From Deltaproteobacteria bacterium (lineage in GTDB: Bacteria; Myxococcota_A; UBA796; UBA2385): DNA of 64,000 nucleotides. The stretch is from positions 106,248 through 170,247 of the forward strand of contig JAGYJW010000010.1 in the NCBI GenBank assembly GCA_018401435.1, given 5' to 3'. The position numbers and the translations under genes were made by a program. Shown in pieces: positions 8,472 to 19,050 of the stretch; within the stretch, counting starts at the first letter, position 1; each line of letters begins with the position of its first letter. Below the pieces are notes generated by a model. The model was not told the DNA's origin and ran no database searches. It saw only the letters and a program-made list of their open reading frames with translations.

Positions 8472-10090
8472 CAGGGCTCCCGGGTCTTGCGGACCACCAT
8501 GAAGAAGTCGCGGTTGTCGGGCAAGGCCACAAAGCGCGGCATCAGCTTGCCATCCCGGCCGGTCTTGTCCAGGACCTTCATGCCGTCGTCGATGTGATGG
8601 GGCTGCGGCGTGTCACCGGGGCCTGGCGTATAGACGGCGAGATAGGTGTGCTCCAGTGCGTTCATGTCCAGCAGCATCGCCTCGGTGCAGCCTGCCGAGA
8701 GCAGCACGCGGGCCATGCCCGCCGGCGTCGCCGACGAGAACCAGCCGTAGACCAGGAAGCGGCGGTCCGGTGTGTCGATAATGCAGGCGCTGGCGCGCAG
8801 GCTGCGAAGTTGGCCTTCGGCTGAGCCAGACCAGTTTCCGGCCCCCCATTGGTCCACGAAGGGCCCAGCCCGCGAGATGCCTTCGGCGTCGCGTTGCACG
8901 ATGGACACCCCGTTCTGGCGGGCATGGCGGATGTCGCGTAGCCGCGGCGCGTCGGCCTCGGTCCAGGTGCGGATCTCCACCCTTCCGTCCTTCCAGACGA
9001 TCAGCGTGGCCAGGCCGGGGTTGAGGCTGGAGGCGATCACGCCGTCCTGGATGAAACCGTAGTGGCTGCCGTTGTTGTGGCTGGCATAGGGCCCTGATTT
9101 GAAGGCCCCGTGGGTGCGCTTGAAGCCGCCGGTGAAGGCCGCGGTCAGCCCCCCGATCTGCCAGGGGGGCACCTGGCCGGTGCGGGTGAGGGGCGCGATG
9201 CTGGAGAAGCCGTCGGGGCCGGCAAAGCCGTTGATGCGGCGGTGGGAGGGCACCCGCTCGGCCCACTCCACCCGGGGGTGGTCGGTGCCCAGCTCATAGT
9301 CCAGGTCGAATTCGTTCAGATCGAAGGCCACCATCAGCACCAGGGCGCGGGCCTCCACCGTGTCCATGCCCAGGCTGGGGGCCACCGCCGGGTCCACATC
9401 CACCTGCCCGGCCGCCAGCCCGCTGATCCAGACGCCCTTGCTGGCCGCGGGCACCCACTTGCCCACCGGCAAGGAGCCCTTGTCGCCAATGAGCGGAATC
9501 TGCAGGTGCGGCGCGGCCACCGTTCCGTCCTCGCTTGCGGCCTTGATGCGGATGGGCGGCGGAGCCTTGGCCCCGCCCACAGCGACGCCGGAGCCGCCGC
9601 TCTGGGCCTGCTCCAGGTAGCGGTCCTTGTAGACGGTGGCCTTGGCCAGCTCGGTCAGCTTCTCGCCGGCCTTCCAGCGGTCGCGCACCTGCTCGACCGA
9701 CCACTCCAGGGGCGAGCGCTGGCCGCGCATATCCTTGCGGCGCCACAGCCGCCCGCCACAGAGCGGAAAGTAGGGGTCGGCGCTCTTGGCGGCCTCGTCG
9801 AGGGGGCTGGGGCTGCCCAGCCAGGGGCTGCAGGTGGCCTCGCCCGCAGGGTCCGTGATGTGCAGCAAGCCATCGGCCGCCGCCGTCATCGACACCTGGA
9901 TGTCGAGCGGGTCGGGGTTCTCGACGTGGTGGAAGCTGTCGCCCACCCGCAGCAGGTACCAGCGGCCGATGGCCGGGGCGAGGTTGGTCAAGGAGACCGT
10001 CGGCGACAGGGCCACCGACGTGGCTTCGGGCTGGAGGTCCACGACGGTGGGGGCCGCGAGGGCAGCACCAAGGGCGGCAATCAGGAGCAT
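8471..10090 (-). CDS. Phosphodiester glycosidase (NAGPA)-like exported protein
   Basis: A 539-residue protein with an N-terminal signal peptide. Residues 310-500 contain the NAGPA-type domain: FTGGFK, GPYASHNNGSHYGFIQDG, LIVWKDGRVEI and the later LVYGWFSSATPAGMARVLLSAGCTEAMLLDMN stretch (shown here in pieces, with the conserved D-M-N). The first 250 residues are a variable, possibly beta-rich region. The human homologue uncovers phosphodiester-linked GlcNAc; bacterial members act on exopolysaccharide or teichoic-acid phosphodiesters. First gene of the operon that continues with the FGE-like and unknown proteins. Confidence 0.7.
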   Translation of the reverse strand: MLLIAALGAALAAPTVVDLQPEATSVALSPTVSLTNLAPAIGRWYLLRVGDSFHHVENPDPLDIQVSMTAAADGLLHITDPAGEATCSPWLGSPSPLDEAAKSADPYFPLCGGRLWRRKDMRGQRSPLEWSVEQVRDRWKAGEKLTELAKATVYKDRYLEQAQSGGSGVAVGGAKAPPPIRIKAASEDGTVAAPHLQIPLIGDKGSLPVGKWVPAASKGVWISGLAAGQVDVDPAVAPSLGMDTVEARALVLMVAFDLNEFDLDYELGTDHPRVEWAERVPSHRRINGFAGPDGFSSIAPLTRTGQVPPWQIGGLTAAFTGGFKRTHGAFKSGPYASHNNGSHYGFIQDGVIASSLNPGLATLIVWKDGRVEIRTWTEADAPRLRDIRHARQNGVSIVQRDAEGISRAGPFVDQWGAGNWSGSAEGQLRSLRASACIIDTPDRRFLVYGWFSSATPAGMARVLLSAGCTEAMLLDMNALEHTYLAVYTPGPGDTPQPHHIDDGMKVLDKTGRDGKLMPRFVALPDNRDFFMVVRKTREP

Positions 10091-10149
10091 GGTGCACCAG
10101 GGGGGAGTCAGGGGAGCGCAGGAGGGGTCGGCCTCGACATCGGGAACCC

Positions 10150-10767
10150 TCAGCCCCGGGCGCCTTCCAAGGCCCGCGTCGTGACGGTGAGGGCTTCGGT
10201 CCAGGTGCGCACGCTCGGCCGCCCCGGCGCTTGCACCAGGGCCTCATAGCCGGTCCAGCCCTCCCCTTGCCGATAGTGGCTGCGCAGGACCAGGGCGCCG
10301 TCGGTGCGGCGAATGTCGGCCACCACCACCAGGCAGCGCTTGTGGTCGGGGCAGCGAATCAGCTCGCAGCGGCGCTTGCTGACGCGGTCGCCGCGGCGGT
10401 GCTCCGCTTCCCAGCTTTGGCCCGCGGCGGGCTCGGGGGGCAGCACCACCTGGGGCGGATCGTAGAGGCTGAGCACCCCATCTGCATAGACGCCGAGATC
10501 CACCAGGCCCTCGGGACCATAGGCCACCACCGCATCTTCGACGATTCTGCCCTCGCCCTCGGCGCCCAGCTGGCGGGTGATGCGGCGGTAGCAGCGGCGC
10601 CCATCCCGGGCCTCGGCGTCGGCCCAGCTCTCTTCGAAGATCACGCGGGGCAGCTCGAAGCTGCCTGCGTTGCCACAGCGGGCGTAGCGCAGCTTGCGAG
10701 GTGGGGGGGCCCAGCGGAGCAGGGCGTCGGAGAGGGCGGGCAGGCTGGGTGCGTCGGGGTCGGTCAT
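10150..10767 (-). CDS. Hypothetical protein
   Basis: A 205-residue soluble protein without signal peptide or membrane segments, containing several Cys residues (YARCGNAG, RCELIRCPDHKRC). It is beta-rich with a late motif SHYRQGEGWTGYEAL. I do not recognise its family. It stands alone on the minus strand between the NAGPA-like operon and the SDR-TetR-NmrA operon, with 29 bp to the end of the latter, so it could be read as the last gene of that transcript. Confidence 0.6.
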   Translation of the reverse strand: MTDPDAPSLPALSDALLRWAPPPRKLRYARCGNAGSFELPRVIFEESWADAEARDGRRCYRRITRQLGAEGEGRIVEDAVVAYGPEGLVDLGVYADGVLSLYDPPQVVLPPEPAAGQSWEAEHRRGDRVSKRRCELIRCPDHKRCLVVVADIRRTDGALVLRSHYRQGEGWTGYEALVQAPGRPSVRTWTEALTVTTRALEGARG

Positions 10768-10796
10768 GGCGGCACCCTAACCGGGGCCGGCGCCCT

Positions 10797-11459
10797 TCAG
10801 GGCACCAGGTCGTTGAGGTCGCGACTCTCCAAGATCTGCCTGGGCGCGCCTTCCCGCGCCAGGCGCAGCATCACGCGGCCGAGCTGGTCGCTGGCGATGA
10901 CCATGCTCGAAAAGCCCTTGATCGCCGGGTAGAGCCAGCCCGTCACCTGGTAGGCCCGGCGATAGGCGGCGGTACGCGATTCGACGCCGCGCATGGGCTG
11001 AATCCACCCGGGTCGCAACATATAGGCCTGCTTGAATCCCATCTTGAGGAGTGCGTTCTCTGTTGCGCCCTTGACCCGGGCCCACATCAGCCGCCCTCTC
11101 TCGCTGCTGTCGGTGCCTTGGCCCGACACGAAGCAGAAGCAGATGTCCGGGTTGAGTCGCAGCAGGGTTGTGGCGGCGGCCAGCGTGTAGTCGTGGGTGA
11201 TCTTCTTGTATTGGGCCTCGTTCAGGCCGCCGGAGGCGATGCCCAGGCAATAGAAGCAGGCGTCGAAGCCGTCCATTTGCGATTCCACCGCGCTATAGTC
11301 GCCGAAATCGTCCACCAGCAGGGTGCGCAGCTTGGGGTGGCCCCGCTCCAGCGGGCGGCGGCTGACCGCCAGCACCTCGGTGACGCCGGGGTCGTCCAGG
11401 CATTCCAGCAGCACCGCCTGGCCGATCATGCCGGTCGCACCGAAGAGAATCACATTCAT
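10797..11459 (-). CDS. NAD(P)-binding NmrA/atypical-SDR protein
   Basis: A 220-residue Rossmann protein with GATGMIG at residues 7-13 as the dinucleotide-binding loop, FVSGQGTDSS following the fourth strand, and RPGWIQPM near the substrate lobe. This resembles short atypical SDRs of the NAD(P)H-binding/epimerase group. It starts four bases after the TetR stop, so it is the third gene of the SDR-TetR-NmrA operon and probably under the same operator. The substrate is not apparent. Confidence 0.8.
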   Translation of the reverse strand: MNVILFGATGMIGQAVLLECLDDPGVTEVLAVSRRPLERGHPKLRTLLVDDFGDYSAVESQMDGFDACFYCLGIASGGLNEAQYKKITHDYTLAAATTLLRLNPDICFCFVSGQGTDSSERGRLMWARVKGATENALLKMGFKQAYMLRPGWIQPMRGVESRTAAYRRAYQVTGWLYPAIKGFSSMVIASDQLGRVMLRLAREGAPRQILESRDLNDLVP

Positions 11460-11462
11460 GGG

Positions 11463-12035
11463 TCAGCTCCGAAAGAGGGTGCGCAGGCCCTGGGCCATGC
11501 GTTGCCGGTAGTCCGCCCGGTCGGTGGCGATGTGCTTGTTGCCGACCGAGAGGGCCTGCACGGTCTGGGCGAGGTCCTCGGCCCCCAAGCCCGCCTTGCC
11601 CAGGACAGCGGGCAGGCCCGCGGTCGCGATGGCCTGGGTGATCTGCTGTTGCAGCGCCCGGTCGCCGTCGCCCATGCGGGTGCCCAGCAAGGCGTTGGCC
11701 GTCTCGACCAGCTCGGCGAGGTGCCGCGCCTCGATCCGGGCGCCCACATAGGGCCCGTGGGCGGCGTCATAGGCTTGCAGCAGGCGGTCGGGCAGGCTGA
11801 GCTGCTCATCGGCCAGGGCCTCTGCGAAGGCCTGCTGGGTCTGGGCTTGCAGGGCCTCGACCGCCTCGCGAAAGAGGGCCTCTTTCGTGCGAAACCACAG
11901 GTAGAGACCCTGGCGGGACAGCCCGGCGGCCTGGGCGATGGCGTCCATGGAGGTCTTTCGGTAGCCGTATCGAAGGAAGACGCCGGTGGCGGCGTGCAGC
12001 AAGGCGGCCCGGCGGTCGGCGGTGTCGTCGCTCAT
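11463..12035 (-). CDS. TetR-family transcriptional regulator
   Basis: A 190-residue repressor-like protein. The N-terminal TetR DNA-binding domain spans about residues 8-55, with the helix-turn-helix MDAIAQAAGLSRQGLYLWF followed by the typical K-E-A-L-F. The C-terminal half is helical and variable, as expected for a ligand-binding/dimer domain. It sits between two dehydrogenase genes. Two 30-bp inverted repeats (12991-13020, 13266-13295) with matching ACTTTACA/TGTAAAGT arms lie at the operon promoter and the divergent promoter, and are the likely operators. The inducer is unknown. Confidence 0.9.
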   Translation of the reverse strand: MSDDTADRRAALLHAATGVFLRYGYRKTSMDAIAQAAGLSRQGLYLWFRTKEALFREAVEALQAQTQQAFAEALADEQLSLPDRLLQAYDAAHGPYVGARIEARHLAELVETANALLGTRMGDGDRALQQQITQAIATAGLPAVLGKAGLGAEDLAQTVQALSVGNKHIATDRADYRQRMAQGLRTLFRS

Positions 12036-12042
12036 GGGGTGC

Positions 12043-12963
12043 TCAAGCCGCGATCGCGGCGGCAGGGAGGGGGTAGGCCAGGCCGTTGAGGTCCTCGCTG
12101 GCGGCCCACAGGCGGGCGGCGGCGGTGGCGTCCTGGGCGCGTGGGGCGACCGGCACCGACTCCGGCGGGCCCCGGAGCTGCCAGGGCCCGGCAGGTCCGA
12201 CCAGCGCGCCTGCGGGCAGATCGGGGTCCAGGGCGGCCCGCAGGCTGGTCAAGGCCCCCTGCGCTGGCGACATGGCCAGCAGGCGGGTGGCGACATCGGC
12301 CGCCGTGGCCTCGCGCAGCAGCTCGGTCGCGGTCCACCCGGGGTGGGCGGCCCAGGCCGTCAGGGCGGCACCCGCGGCGCCCAGCCGACGCTGCAGCTCT
12401 TGGACGAAGAGCAGATTCGCAAGCTTGCTGGCGGCATAAGCGGCGACGCGTCCATAGCGGCGACGCTGCCAGTTGAGGTCGTCGAAGTCCAGGCGACCCC
12501 AGCGATGCACCACGCTGCTCACAGCCACGATGCGCGCCCCGGGCCGGTCGCGCATGGCCGGCAGCAGCAGCGCCCCCAAAGCGAAGTGGCCCAGGTGGTT
12601 GGTGCCGAATTGCAGCTCGAAGCCCTGCCGCGTGTGCGCCAGGGGGGTGCCCATCACGCCCGCGTTGAAGAGGGCCAGGTCGATGGCGGGGTGCTCCTCC
12701 AGCACACCGGCCGAAAACGTGCGAACGGAGTTCAGATCCGCGAGATCCAGGCGCCGCAGGCTCGCCGTTCCCCGTGGAAGCTCGGCCTGGATGCACGCCA
12801 GCGCACGGTGACCCTTGTCCAGGTTGCGGCAGGCCAGCACCACGTGGGCCCCCTGTCGGGCCAGGCCCAGGGCCGTCTCGAAGCCCAGGCCCGTGTTGGC
12901 GCCAGTGACGACGGCGACACGGCCGGTCAGGTCGGGGGCGTCGGTCAGGGTCCAGGGAGGCAT
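12043..12963 (-). CDS. Short-chain dehydrogenase (retinol-dehydrogenase-like SDR)
   Basis: A 306-residue classical-type SDR. It has TGANTGLG at residues 20-27 for NADP binding, FNAG around Asn100, VSS at 148-150 and the catalytic YAASK at 176-180, so the full Asn-Ser-Tyr-Lys set is present. The layout (AHPGWTATELLR after the catalytic helix) is typical of retinol dehydrogenase/WW-domain-oxidoreductase-like SDRs. It leads the operon with a TetR regulator and an NmrA-like protein. An inverted-repeat operator lies 28 bp upstream of its ATG. The substrate is probably a lipophilic alcohol or ketone, by family inference only. Confidence 0.9.
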   Translation of the reverse strand: MPPWTLTDAPDLTGRVAVVTGANTGLGFETALGLARQGAHVVLACRNLDKGHRALACIQAELPRGTASLRRLDLADLNSVRTFSAGVLEEHPAIDLALFNAGVMGTPLAHTRQGFELQFGTNHLGHFALGALLLPAMRDRPGARIVAVSSVVHRWGRLDFDDLNWQRRRYGRVAAYAASKLANLLFVQELQRRLGAAGAALTAWAAHPGWTATELLREATAADVATRLLAMSPAQGALTSLRAALDPDLPAGALVGPAGPWQLRGPPESVPVAPRAQDATAAARLWAASEDLNGLAYPLPAAAIAA

Positions 12964-12990
12964 CGGGGCGCCGGTTCAGGGAGCCCCATC

Positions 12991-13020
12991 ACTTTACACA
13001 CCAGTCCACATATGTAAAGT
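12991..13020. promoter_or_regulatory. Putative TetR operator 1
   Basis: A 30-bp inverted repeat: ACTTTACA, a 14-bp spacer, then TGTAAAGT. It lies 28 bp upstream of the SDR start codon. The same 8-14-8 architecture with identical arms recurs at 13266-13295 in front of the divergent gene. Arm sequence and spacing are plausible for a TetR-family dimer-of-dimers site. The TetR gene is second in the operon that this site would control. Confidence 0.75.
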
Positions 13021-13265
13021 ATGGCAAGTCATTGGGTCAGGAGCTGCTGCCGTGGCTGCTGCTGTCTCCCGTGGCGGGCAGAGCCATCGCAACCATGCTT
13101 CATGCTGGGTTTGCGGGGCACCCACCCCTCGTCCGCCCCCGACCGCCTCACCCTCCCCGAGTCAGAGCGGGTGGTGGTGGTGCTGCTCAGCCAGAGCCGC
13201 AGCGCGACCGTGCTGGGCGACTTGGTCCGCGCCGGCTGCGCTCTGGGGGATTCGGCGAATCCCGC
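13021..13265. other. Divergent intergenic region between the two operators
   Basis: 245 bp separating the two inverted repeats and therefore the two divergent promoters. A small plus-strand frame (13021-13284, 87 codons) begins at the edge of operator 1 and reads through operator 2; it contains VVVVLLSQSRSATVLGDL, vaguely like a P-loop strand. It has no ribosome-binding site and ends inside operator 2, so I do not call it a gene. It may be the relic of a gene that once lay here. Confidence 0.45.
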
Positions 13266-13295
13266 ACTTTACATGCAGGACTGAGTGTGTAAAGT
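13266..13295. promoter_or_regulatory. Putative TetR operator 2
   Basis: A 30-bp inverted repeat with ACTTTACA and TGTAAAGT arms and a 14-bp spacer, ending 30 bp before the ATG of the metallo-hydrolase gene. Its reverse complement matches operator 1 beyond the arms (a CAGTCC core displaced by one base), so the two sites look like inverted copies. It suggests that the TetR protein controls both directions. Confidence 0.75.
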
Positions 13296-13325
13296 CCGAC
13301 CAGTTCGAAGCATCCCGGAGCCCCC

Positions 13326-14507
13326 ATGTCCAAGACCCCTCGCCGCCGGCCTCTCCGCCGGGGCGCCGCCTTCGCCTTCGGGCTGCTGGTCCTCGGCCTG
13401 CTCGCCATCCTGGTGGATGCCTGGCCGGGCATGGGCAAGGGAGCGGCGGGCGCCCGAGCCCAGCGCATGGCTGCCTCGGCCCAGTGGTCGGGGGCGGGCT
13501 TCGAGAATCCCCAGCCCCTGTGGAATGACATCTTGGGGTCCGTGACCACCTTTGGCCGGGCCAGCGCCGTGATGGTGCCCGAGAGCCCCATTCCGGTGGA
13601 GGCCCACGACGGGTCGCGCTTTGCGCTGCCGCCTGCCACGGGCCTTCGGGTGACCTGGCTGGGCCACAGCACGATGCTGGTGGAGATCGATGGCCACCGC
13701 TTTCTCACCGACCCCATCTTTGATGGACGCGCCAGCCCGGTGACCTGGGCGGGCCCGGCCCGGTGGTATGCGCCGCCGGTGCCCCTGCAGGGCCTGCCGC
13801 CCCTGGACGCCGTGGTGCTCTCCCACGACCACTATGACCACCTGCAGATGGAGACCGTGCTGGCCCTGGCCGACCGGGTGCCCCTGTGGGTGGTGCCCCT
13901 GGGCGTGGGCGCCCACCTTGAATACTGGGGCATTCCCAGTGACCGCATCGTTGAGTTGGATTGGTGGGAGGCCACCCAGATCGGGGACCTCACCCTCACC
14001 TGCACGCCGGCCCGCCACGCCTCGGGCCGGCATCTCCTGGACCAGAACGCGACCCTGTGGGCCGGCTGGTCCTTTGGGGGGCCGCAGCATCGGGTCTTCT
14101 TTTCTGGAGACACGGGCCTCTTTCCCGCCCTGCGCGACATCGGCGAGCGACTGGGCCCCTTTGACCTGACGATGATCGAGGTGGGGGCCTACAATGCGGC
14201 CTGGCCCGACTGGCATATCGGCCCGGAACAGGCGGTGAAGGCCCACCAGATGCTGCGCGGCAAGGCCTTCCTGCCCGTACATTGGGGCCTGTGGAACCTG
14301 GCCGCCCACGGTTGGACCGAACCGGTCGAACGAGCGCTGGTGGCCGCGGAGTCCGCCGGCGTGGCCATCGCGGTGCCCCGCCCCGGTCAGAGCATCGAAC
14401 CCGAGGCACTTCCCCCCGTGGAACGCTGGTGGCCGGCGCTGCCCTGGCGCAGTGCATCCGAGGACCCGATCGTCTCTACAGCCATGGGGGAGCGACTCTC
14501 GGACTGA
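13326..14507 (+). CDS. NAPE-PLD-like MBL-fold metallo-hydrolase, membrane-anchored
   Basis: A 393-residue metallo-beta-lactamase-fold protein with a basic N-terminus and a transmembrane segment at about residues 13-32. The zinc motif SHDHYDH lies at 166-172, followed by TPARHASGR, FFSGDTG and PVHWGLWNLA, the order seen in NAPE-hydrolysing phospholipase D and UlaG-like enzymes. A WLGHSTMLVEIDG block precedes the metal site. GGAG lies before the ATG. An inverted-repeat operator shared with the divergent SDR-TetR-NmrA operon suggests co-regulation, perhaps in lipid or xenobiotic handling. Confidence 0.85.
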   Translation: MSKTPRRRPLRRGAAFAFGLLVLGLLAILVDAWPGMGKGAAGARAQRMAASAQWSGAGFENPQPLWNDILGSVTTFGRASAVMVPESPIPVEAHDGSRFALPPATGLRVTWLGHSTMLVEIDGHRFLTDPIFDGRASPVTWAGPARWYAPPVPLQGLPPLDAVVLSHDHYDHLQMETVLALADRVPLWVVPLGVGAHLEYWGIPSDRIVELDWWEATQIGDLTLTCTPARHASGRHLLDQNATLWAGWSFGGPQHRVFFSGDTGLFPALRDIGERLGPFDLTMIEVGAYNAAWPDWHIGPEQAVKAHQMLRGKAFLPVHWGLWNLAAHGWTEPVERALVAAESAGVAIAVPRPGQSIEPEALPPVERWWPALPWRSASEDPIVSTAMGERLSD

Positions 14508-14567
14508 TGCCCACGCAGCGTCCGGCCATGGTAGGGTCGGGCTCCTGTGTGAGCCTCGGATGAACCC

Positions 14568-17500
14568 ATGTTTTCGGCTATGCCTTCGACGATGCTCCTG
14601 TTGGCAGCGCTGGCCGGAGGCCCGGCGGCGGCTGCCGACGGTCCCAGCGAGGACCACGCGCGCATCTCCAAAGGCATGGAGGGTCTTGCCTTGCGGGGAT
14701 CCTGGCAGGCGGTCGAGCGGGACTACCTCCGGCTGATCAGCCTGGGCGAGCCGCTCACGGCCCGCGACCACCTCCTGGGGGCCCACGCCGCCCGCGCCGT
14801 CGGCGACCTGGAACGCCTCGAGGAGCGCCTGCGCCGGGCCCAGGCGGTCGGCGGCGATGCAGAGGTCGTCACCTGGCTCCATCTCATCGATCAGAGCTAT
14901 TGTGGCGTCCGCCTGTCCATTCTCAAGGCCCGCCCCACCCTCGAACGCATGGATGGGTCTGCCTCCGAGGAGGAGGTTGCGGTGGTGGCCTTTGTCGCGG
15001 CGCGCCTGGCCAGGGAGGACCGGGTGGAGACACGGCTGCCCTGTGGCAGCTACCGGGTGGCCGGACATGCTGTGGCGTTGAAGCCGGGCGCCATCACGCG
15101 GGTGGATGTTGCGGGCGGCGCCGTTCAGGTGGAACACAAGGCCATCGACACCGGTGTGCAGCGCCCCAGCCCCCCGGCGGTTGTAGAGGCCGCCCCGCCG
15201 CCCCTGGCCACCGATCCGGCAACGCAGCGCCAGCGCATCGTGGACGGCATGGCGGCTTTGGCCGAACAGGGGATCTGGGCGGCCGTGGATCGGGACTACA
15301 AGCGCCTGCTGGCCATGGGCGGTGGTCTGTCGGATGCCGAGATCGCGCTTGGGGCGCAGGCTTCGCGGGAGCTTGGGCGCTCGGAGGAGGCGAGGCTGCG
15401 GGAGGCCACGATGGCCCGATCCCCCGCGGCCGGCAGCGGCGGCCGTCGCGTACCGCCCGCGCCGCCCCTGGCCACCGATCCGGCAGAACGCAGCGCCAGC
15501 GCATCGTGGACGGCATGGCGGCTTTGGCCGAACAGGGGATCTGGGCGGCCGTGGATCCCGGGGACTACAAGCGCCTGCTGGCCATGGGCGGTGGTCTGTC
15601 GGATGCCGAGATCGCGCTTGGGGCGCAGGCTTCGCGGGAGCTTGGGCGCTCGGAGGAGGCGAGGCTGCGGGGAGGCCACGATGGCCGATCCCCGCGGCCG
15701 GCAGCGGCGGCCGTCGCGGCCGCCCCGCCGCCCCAGCCCGTCCCTGCGCCGCAGCCGCCGCAAGCCCCCAGGCCACCGGTCGCGGTGCGCCCCCCAGAGC
15801 CCCCTGCTCCCGCTCCGCCCGTCCTCCCCGAGCCCATGCCGGCCCTGGCCGCATCGCCGCGTGTGCAGGCCGGCCCGACGCGGCACCCCTGCACCGCCGC
15901 GGCCCAGCTTGGTCCCGATCGCTATGCGCGCAAGTCGATGGTGCTCTTTCCTTTGCAGATTGCCGATGGCGCAATCGAAGCCAGCGTGTCCTATCGGGGT
16001 CAGACCTGGGGTGGCAGCAAGCTGGACAGCGACAAGCTGCTGCTCGCATCGGTGGGCCAGGGGCTGATGGCGGTGGACTACCCCCTGCGCCGCCTCGACC
16101 TGTGGCTGAGTCCGACCGAGGCTGTGCTCTCTGGAGACGCGCTGTCTGCTTCCGGGTCCGCTGTCGCAGAGGCCCTGGCCTGCTCCGACGCAGCGGTGGT
16201 GCCTGTGGTGACCCACTACAAAGCCGAACGCAAGACCAAGAAGTCGAAGAATGGTTCGACCTCGGTGGTCTATTCGGTCCAGCTCGAGCTCTCCCTCGAC
16301 CTCTACGAGCGCAGCGGCGGGCAGCTGAAGCGGAGTCTGCGCTTGCGGTCCAAGGTGCCGGGGCCCGTCGATCTGGCCGAGGACCTCATGTCTTCCGCCC
16401 GGGCCGCCACCGTCGATCAGCTCAGGTCGCAGGTGCCTGGCGGTGCGACTCGGGTGGACGCGGCCCGGGATGGGATCGACCGCCTGGTGGGGCGGTTGCC
16501 TGAGGCCCAGCGCCCCCCCCTCATCGATATTCTCGAGCAGACCGAGCTGGCCGTCACCCGCGTCGCATCGGCCGCCCGACCCATGAGCCTGGTGCCCGTC
16601 TTGGAGGGCGGCACCGGCCCCCATCCCGCCGCCGATGGCTTGGGTTGGCGCTCGGTCGAGAACCGCTGCTACACCGACCCGCCGGTGCACGACGACCCGG
16701 ACTTCGAGCGCCGCGCCGTCGAGTGCGAGGTGCTCAACCGCCTTCGGCAGGCCGTGCGCCAGGTGCAGCTCGACACCCGCAAGCAGCCGGCCTTCCGGCT
16801 CTATGCGCCCCTGGCCGTGCAGGCGCCGCGCAGGGTGTCCATGCCCCTGGGCACGGACGAGGGCCTTCGCATCGGCGATGGCTACTGGATGCAGCAAGGC
16901 GACCGGCGGGTTGGGTATGCTCGGGTGCGCAGCCTGGGGGCCGGCGGCCTCTCGGGCGAGGTGGATGTCAGCCAGCTTCAGGTGGTCTTTGGTCGTCCCG
17001 AGCAGGCCACAGAGCGGCTGCAAGGCCGCGAGAACCCGCAGCTCGGCATCGAGATCGGCCCCTGGCTGGGGGCCATGCCGGCCGGTCGGCCCGAGGCGGT
17101 GCTGCCCATCGACCCCCTCAGCGGAGCCGAGCGGTCGCTTGAGGAGGGCCGCGCCCTGACCGCAGGCGAGCTTCGTTTCGACGTCAACCTGGGGCGCATG
17201 GCCCGCCTCTTCGAGTGGTACCAGACCAACCGCCTCAGCTTCGGAAAGGCCGGGCCCTTGACGCGGTCAAACGCTGCGTTTGGCGTGGAGCGGCGATTCA
17301 GCGTGGCGCCCCGCACCTGGGTGCTGGCGGGTGCCGCGCTGGGCCTTCAGCGGTGGCGCGTGCCCTCCGGCGAGGCCTACACCGACGACGACGGCGACGA
17401 GGTGGAGGCCGGCGCCACCGCCACGCGCTTCAGCGCCGAGCTGGGCAGCGGCGGGGTGCTCATGCTCAGCCCCTCTTTGCTGCTCCGGGGCGATCTGGGC

Positions 17501-17647
17501 CTGCGCCTGGCCCGGCCGATCGAGGACTTCACCTGGCGATACGACGACAACGAAGGCACGGTCACCCCCCTGCCCACCGACGGCGGCAGCTTTCGCCTGC
17601 GCACCACGGGGATTGCAACGGGGATCTCGACGGTCTGGATCTTCTGA
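14568..17647 (+). pseudogene. Large exported helical-repeat/beta-barrel-like protein, frameshifted
   Basis: One long coding region in two frames. The 5' part (14568 to about 15480) encodes a signal peptide (MLLLAALAGGPAAAADG) and helical TPR-like segments. The 3' part (about 15500 to 17647) continues in another frame through a proline-rich linker (about 15715-15870), a central domain with DRYARKSMVLFPLQ, and a C-terminal beta-rich region ending in TVWIF, which suits an outer-membrane barrel. The shift falls inside a 264-bp tandem duplication whose two units differ by several small indels, so a consensus error is possible. Restored length is about 1025 residues. I do not recognise a named family. 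Confidence 0.6.
15201..15730 (+). repeat. 264-bp tandem duplication, two units
   Basis: Unit 1 (about 15201-15464) and unit 2 (about 15465-15730) are nearly identical. Each encodes a proline-rich lead-in, QRQRIVDGMAALAEQGIW, DYKRLLAMGGGLSDAE and the helix ending SEEARLR. They differ mainly by 1-3 bp indels (for example GGCAACG against GGCAGAACG, and GGATCGGGAC against GGATCCCGGGGAC). Each unit adds one helical repeat to the host protein. Confidence 0.85.
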
Positions 17648-17662
17648 GCCGCCTGGCGGCTC
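17646..17662. terminator. Possible bidirectional hairpin between convergent genes
   Basis: GAGCCG, a 5-base loop, then CGGCTC, placed exactly at the end of the plus-strand gene (stop at 17645-17647) and just before the minus-strand beta-glucosidase stop. There is no T-tract, so a Rho-independent function is uncertain. Confidence 0.35.
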
Positions 17663-17663
17663 C

Positions 17664-19046
<1,383 letters not shown>

Positions 19047-19050
19047 CGTC

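Noticed and set aside
13021..13284. Small 87-codon gene between the two operators
   Set aside because: It starts at the edge of one operator, ends inside the other, lacks a ribosome-binding site and has no convincing domain.
14900..15490. A long open frame beginning at 14900 as a separate protein
   Set aside because: Up to about 15490 this frame is a shadow of the real signal-peptide-containing frame; only its later part is coding, so both belong to one frameshifted gene.
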